6,303 nt of DNA from an uncultured Bacillota bacterium (GTDB taxonomy: Bacteria > Bacillota > Clostridia > Peptostreptococcales > Anaerovoracaceae), in NCBI GenBank assembly GCA_946408315.1, contig CAMJRV010000150.1, positions 1 through 6,303 of the forward strand, read 5' to 3'. Positions 5,859 through 6,303 of the stretch are shown piece after piece. A program made the position numbers and the translations under genes. A model generated the notes under the pieces. The model worked only from the letters and a program-made list of their open reading frames with translations, ran no database searches and was not told where the DNA came from. The stretch's first letter is position 1. Every line of letters starts with the position of its first letter.

Positions 5859-6303
5859 TTATTTCCTTTCCATTGCCTCCATGAGAGGAAGTTTCTTGCC
5901 CGACATAAATTGAACCATGGCACCTCCTGCAGTGCTGACATAACTTATCTTCTTTGTGTCGATGAATCTCTGGGCCGCCGCGACGGTATCGCCGCCTCCG
6001 ATAACGGAATAAGCGCTCGATTCCGCAATGGCTTCCCATATCGCTCTGGTCGCTTTTTCAAACAATGGGTTCTCATACGCACCTGCCGGGCCATTGACAA
6101 AAATCGTCGCCGCTGTCGCCAGAATCGTCTCGTATTCTGCGATGGTCTTTTCGCCGACATCCAGGAACAGTTCCTCCACCGGAAGTTTCTCAACAGGGAT
6201 TTCCTTCCGTATACCGGCTTCTTCATAGGCCAGATCTCTGGGACAACAAAGTCGTTCCCTATAAAGGCGCAGGTATTTTTCCGCATCCTTGACAAAGACG
6301 TCA
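5859..6303 (-). CDS. pgk: Phosphoglycerate kinase, C-terminal part, archaeal-like (5' end outside window)
   Basis: PGK transfers phosphate between 1,3-bisphosphoglycerate and ADP in cytosolic glycolysis or gluconeogenesis. Only the last 147 codons are visible. The frame is open to the window edge (first whole codon at 6302), so the GTG at 6179 is internal, not a start. The fragment is the nucleotide-binding C-terminal domain. In fragment numbering it shows DVGEKT (48-53), NGPAGAYE (70-77; bacterial PGKs usually have NGPMGVFE), the phosphate-binding glycine loop GGGDT (102-106), and STAGGA (123-128) where STGGGA is usual. The NGPAG form, AIAESSAYSVIGGG and the LPLMEAM ending resemble archaeal PGKs more than typical bacterial ones; this is from memory of the families, not an alignment. 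It stops 3 nt before the malic enzyme start, so it is probably co-transcribed with it. Family assignment is firm. Whether it is the housekeeping enzyme or a paralogue cannot be judged here. Confidence 0.9.
   Translation of the reverse strand, partial: DVFVKDAEKYLRLYRERLCCPRDLAYEEAGIRKEIPVEKLPVEELFLDVGEKTIAEYETILATAATIFVNGPAGAYENPLFEKATRAIWEAIAESSAYSVIGGGDTVAAAQRFIDTKKISYVSTAGGAMVQFMSGKKLPLMEAMERK

Noticed and set aside
5945..6295. 116-codon minus-strand open frame overlapping pgk
   Set aside because: It is an out-of-frame shadow, rich in Arg and Trp; the pgk frame is uninterrupted to the window edge, so no frameshift is needed.

Overview
The window carries six protein genes, all on the minus strand, so transcription runs from high to low coordinates. 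The first and last are cut by the window edges. Strong purine-rich ribosome binding sites, tight gene spacing, a LarA-type racemase and corrinoid/methyl-transfer-type proteins suggest an anaerobic bacterium of the Clostridia type. This is an inference from gene content; no rRNA or other taxonomic marker is present.

Region A (6303 to 3424) is a tight run of three genes: the C-terminal third of a phosphoglycerate kinase with archaeal-like sequence features, a complete short-form malic enzyme (3-nt gap), and a complete LarA-family nickel-pincer hydroxyacid racemase (5-nt gap). They fit a route in which a 2-hydroxyacid is stereochemically interconverted and malate is oxidatively decarboxylated to pyruvate. 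Malate as the racemase substrate is only a hypothesis.

Region B (3423 to 3209) is a 215-nt AT-rich spacer. It holds a good sigma70-type promoter (TTGGCA, 16 nt, GATAAT) reading towards the next gene. A perfect 10-bp inverted repeat overlaps it, with one arm inside the -35/-10 spacer and the other just downstream of the expected start of transcription. A 10-bp palindrome lies just upstream of the -35. This looks like a regulated promoter that starts a second operon.

Region C (3208 to 1) is the second operon: a uroporphyrinogen-decarboxylase-fold (MtaA/MtvB-like) protein fused to a C-terminal thioredoxin-like domain with a CAAC motif; a long intergenic hairpin; a DUF1646-type polytopic membrane protein; and, 8 nt later, a protein resembling the MetH (B12-dependent methionine synthase) activation domain, which runs off the left edge. 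This last gene has no stop codon in the window. The set points to corrinoid- or SAM-linked one-carbon chemistry joined to transport of an anionic substrate. In both soluble proteins a residue normally conserved in the family appears replaced (the HxC histidine by Phe, the RxSPGY arginine by Ala), so the operon may be a divergent, undescribed variant. No RNA genes, mobile elements, CRISPR arrays or long repeats were seen.
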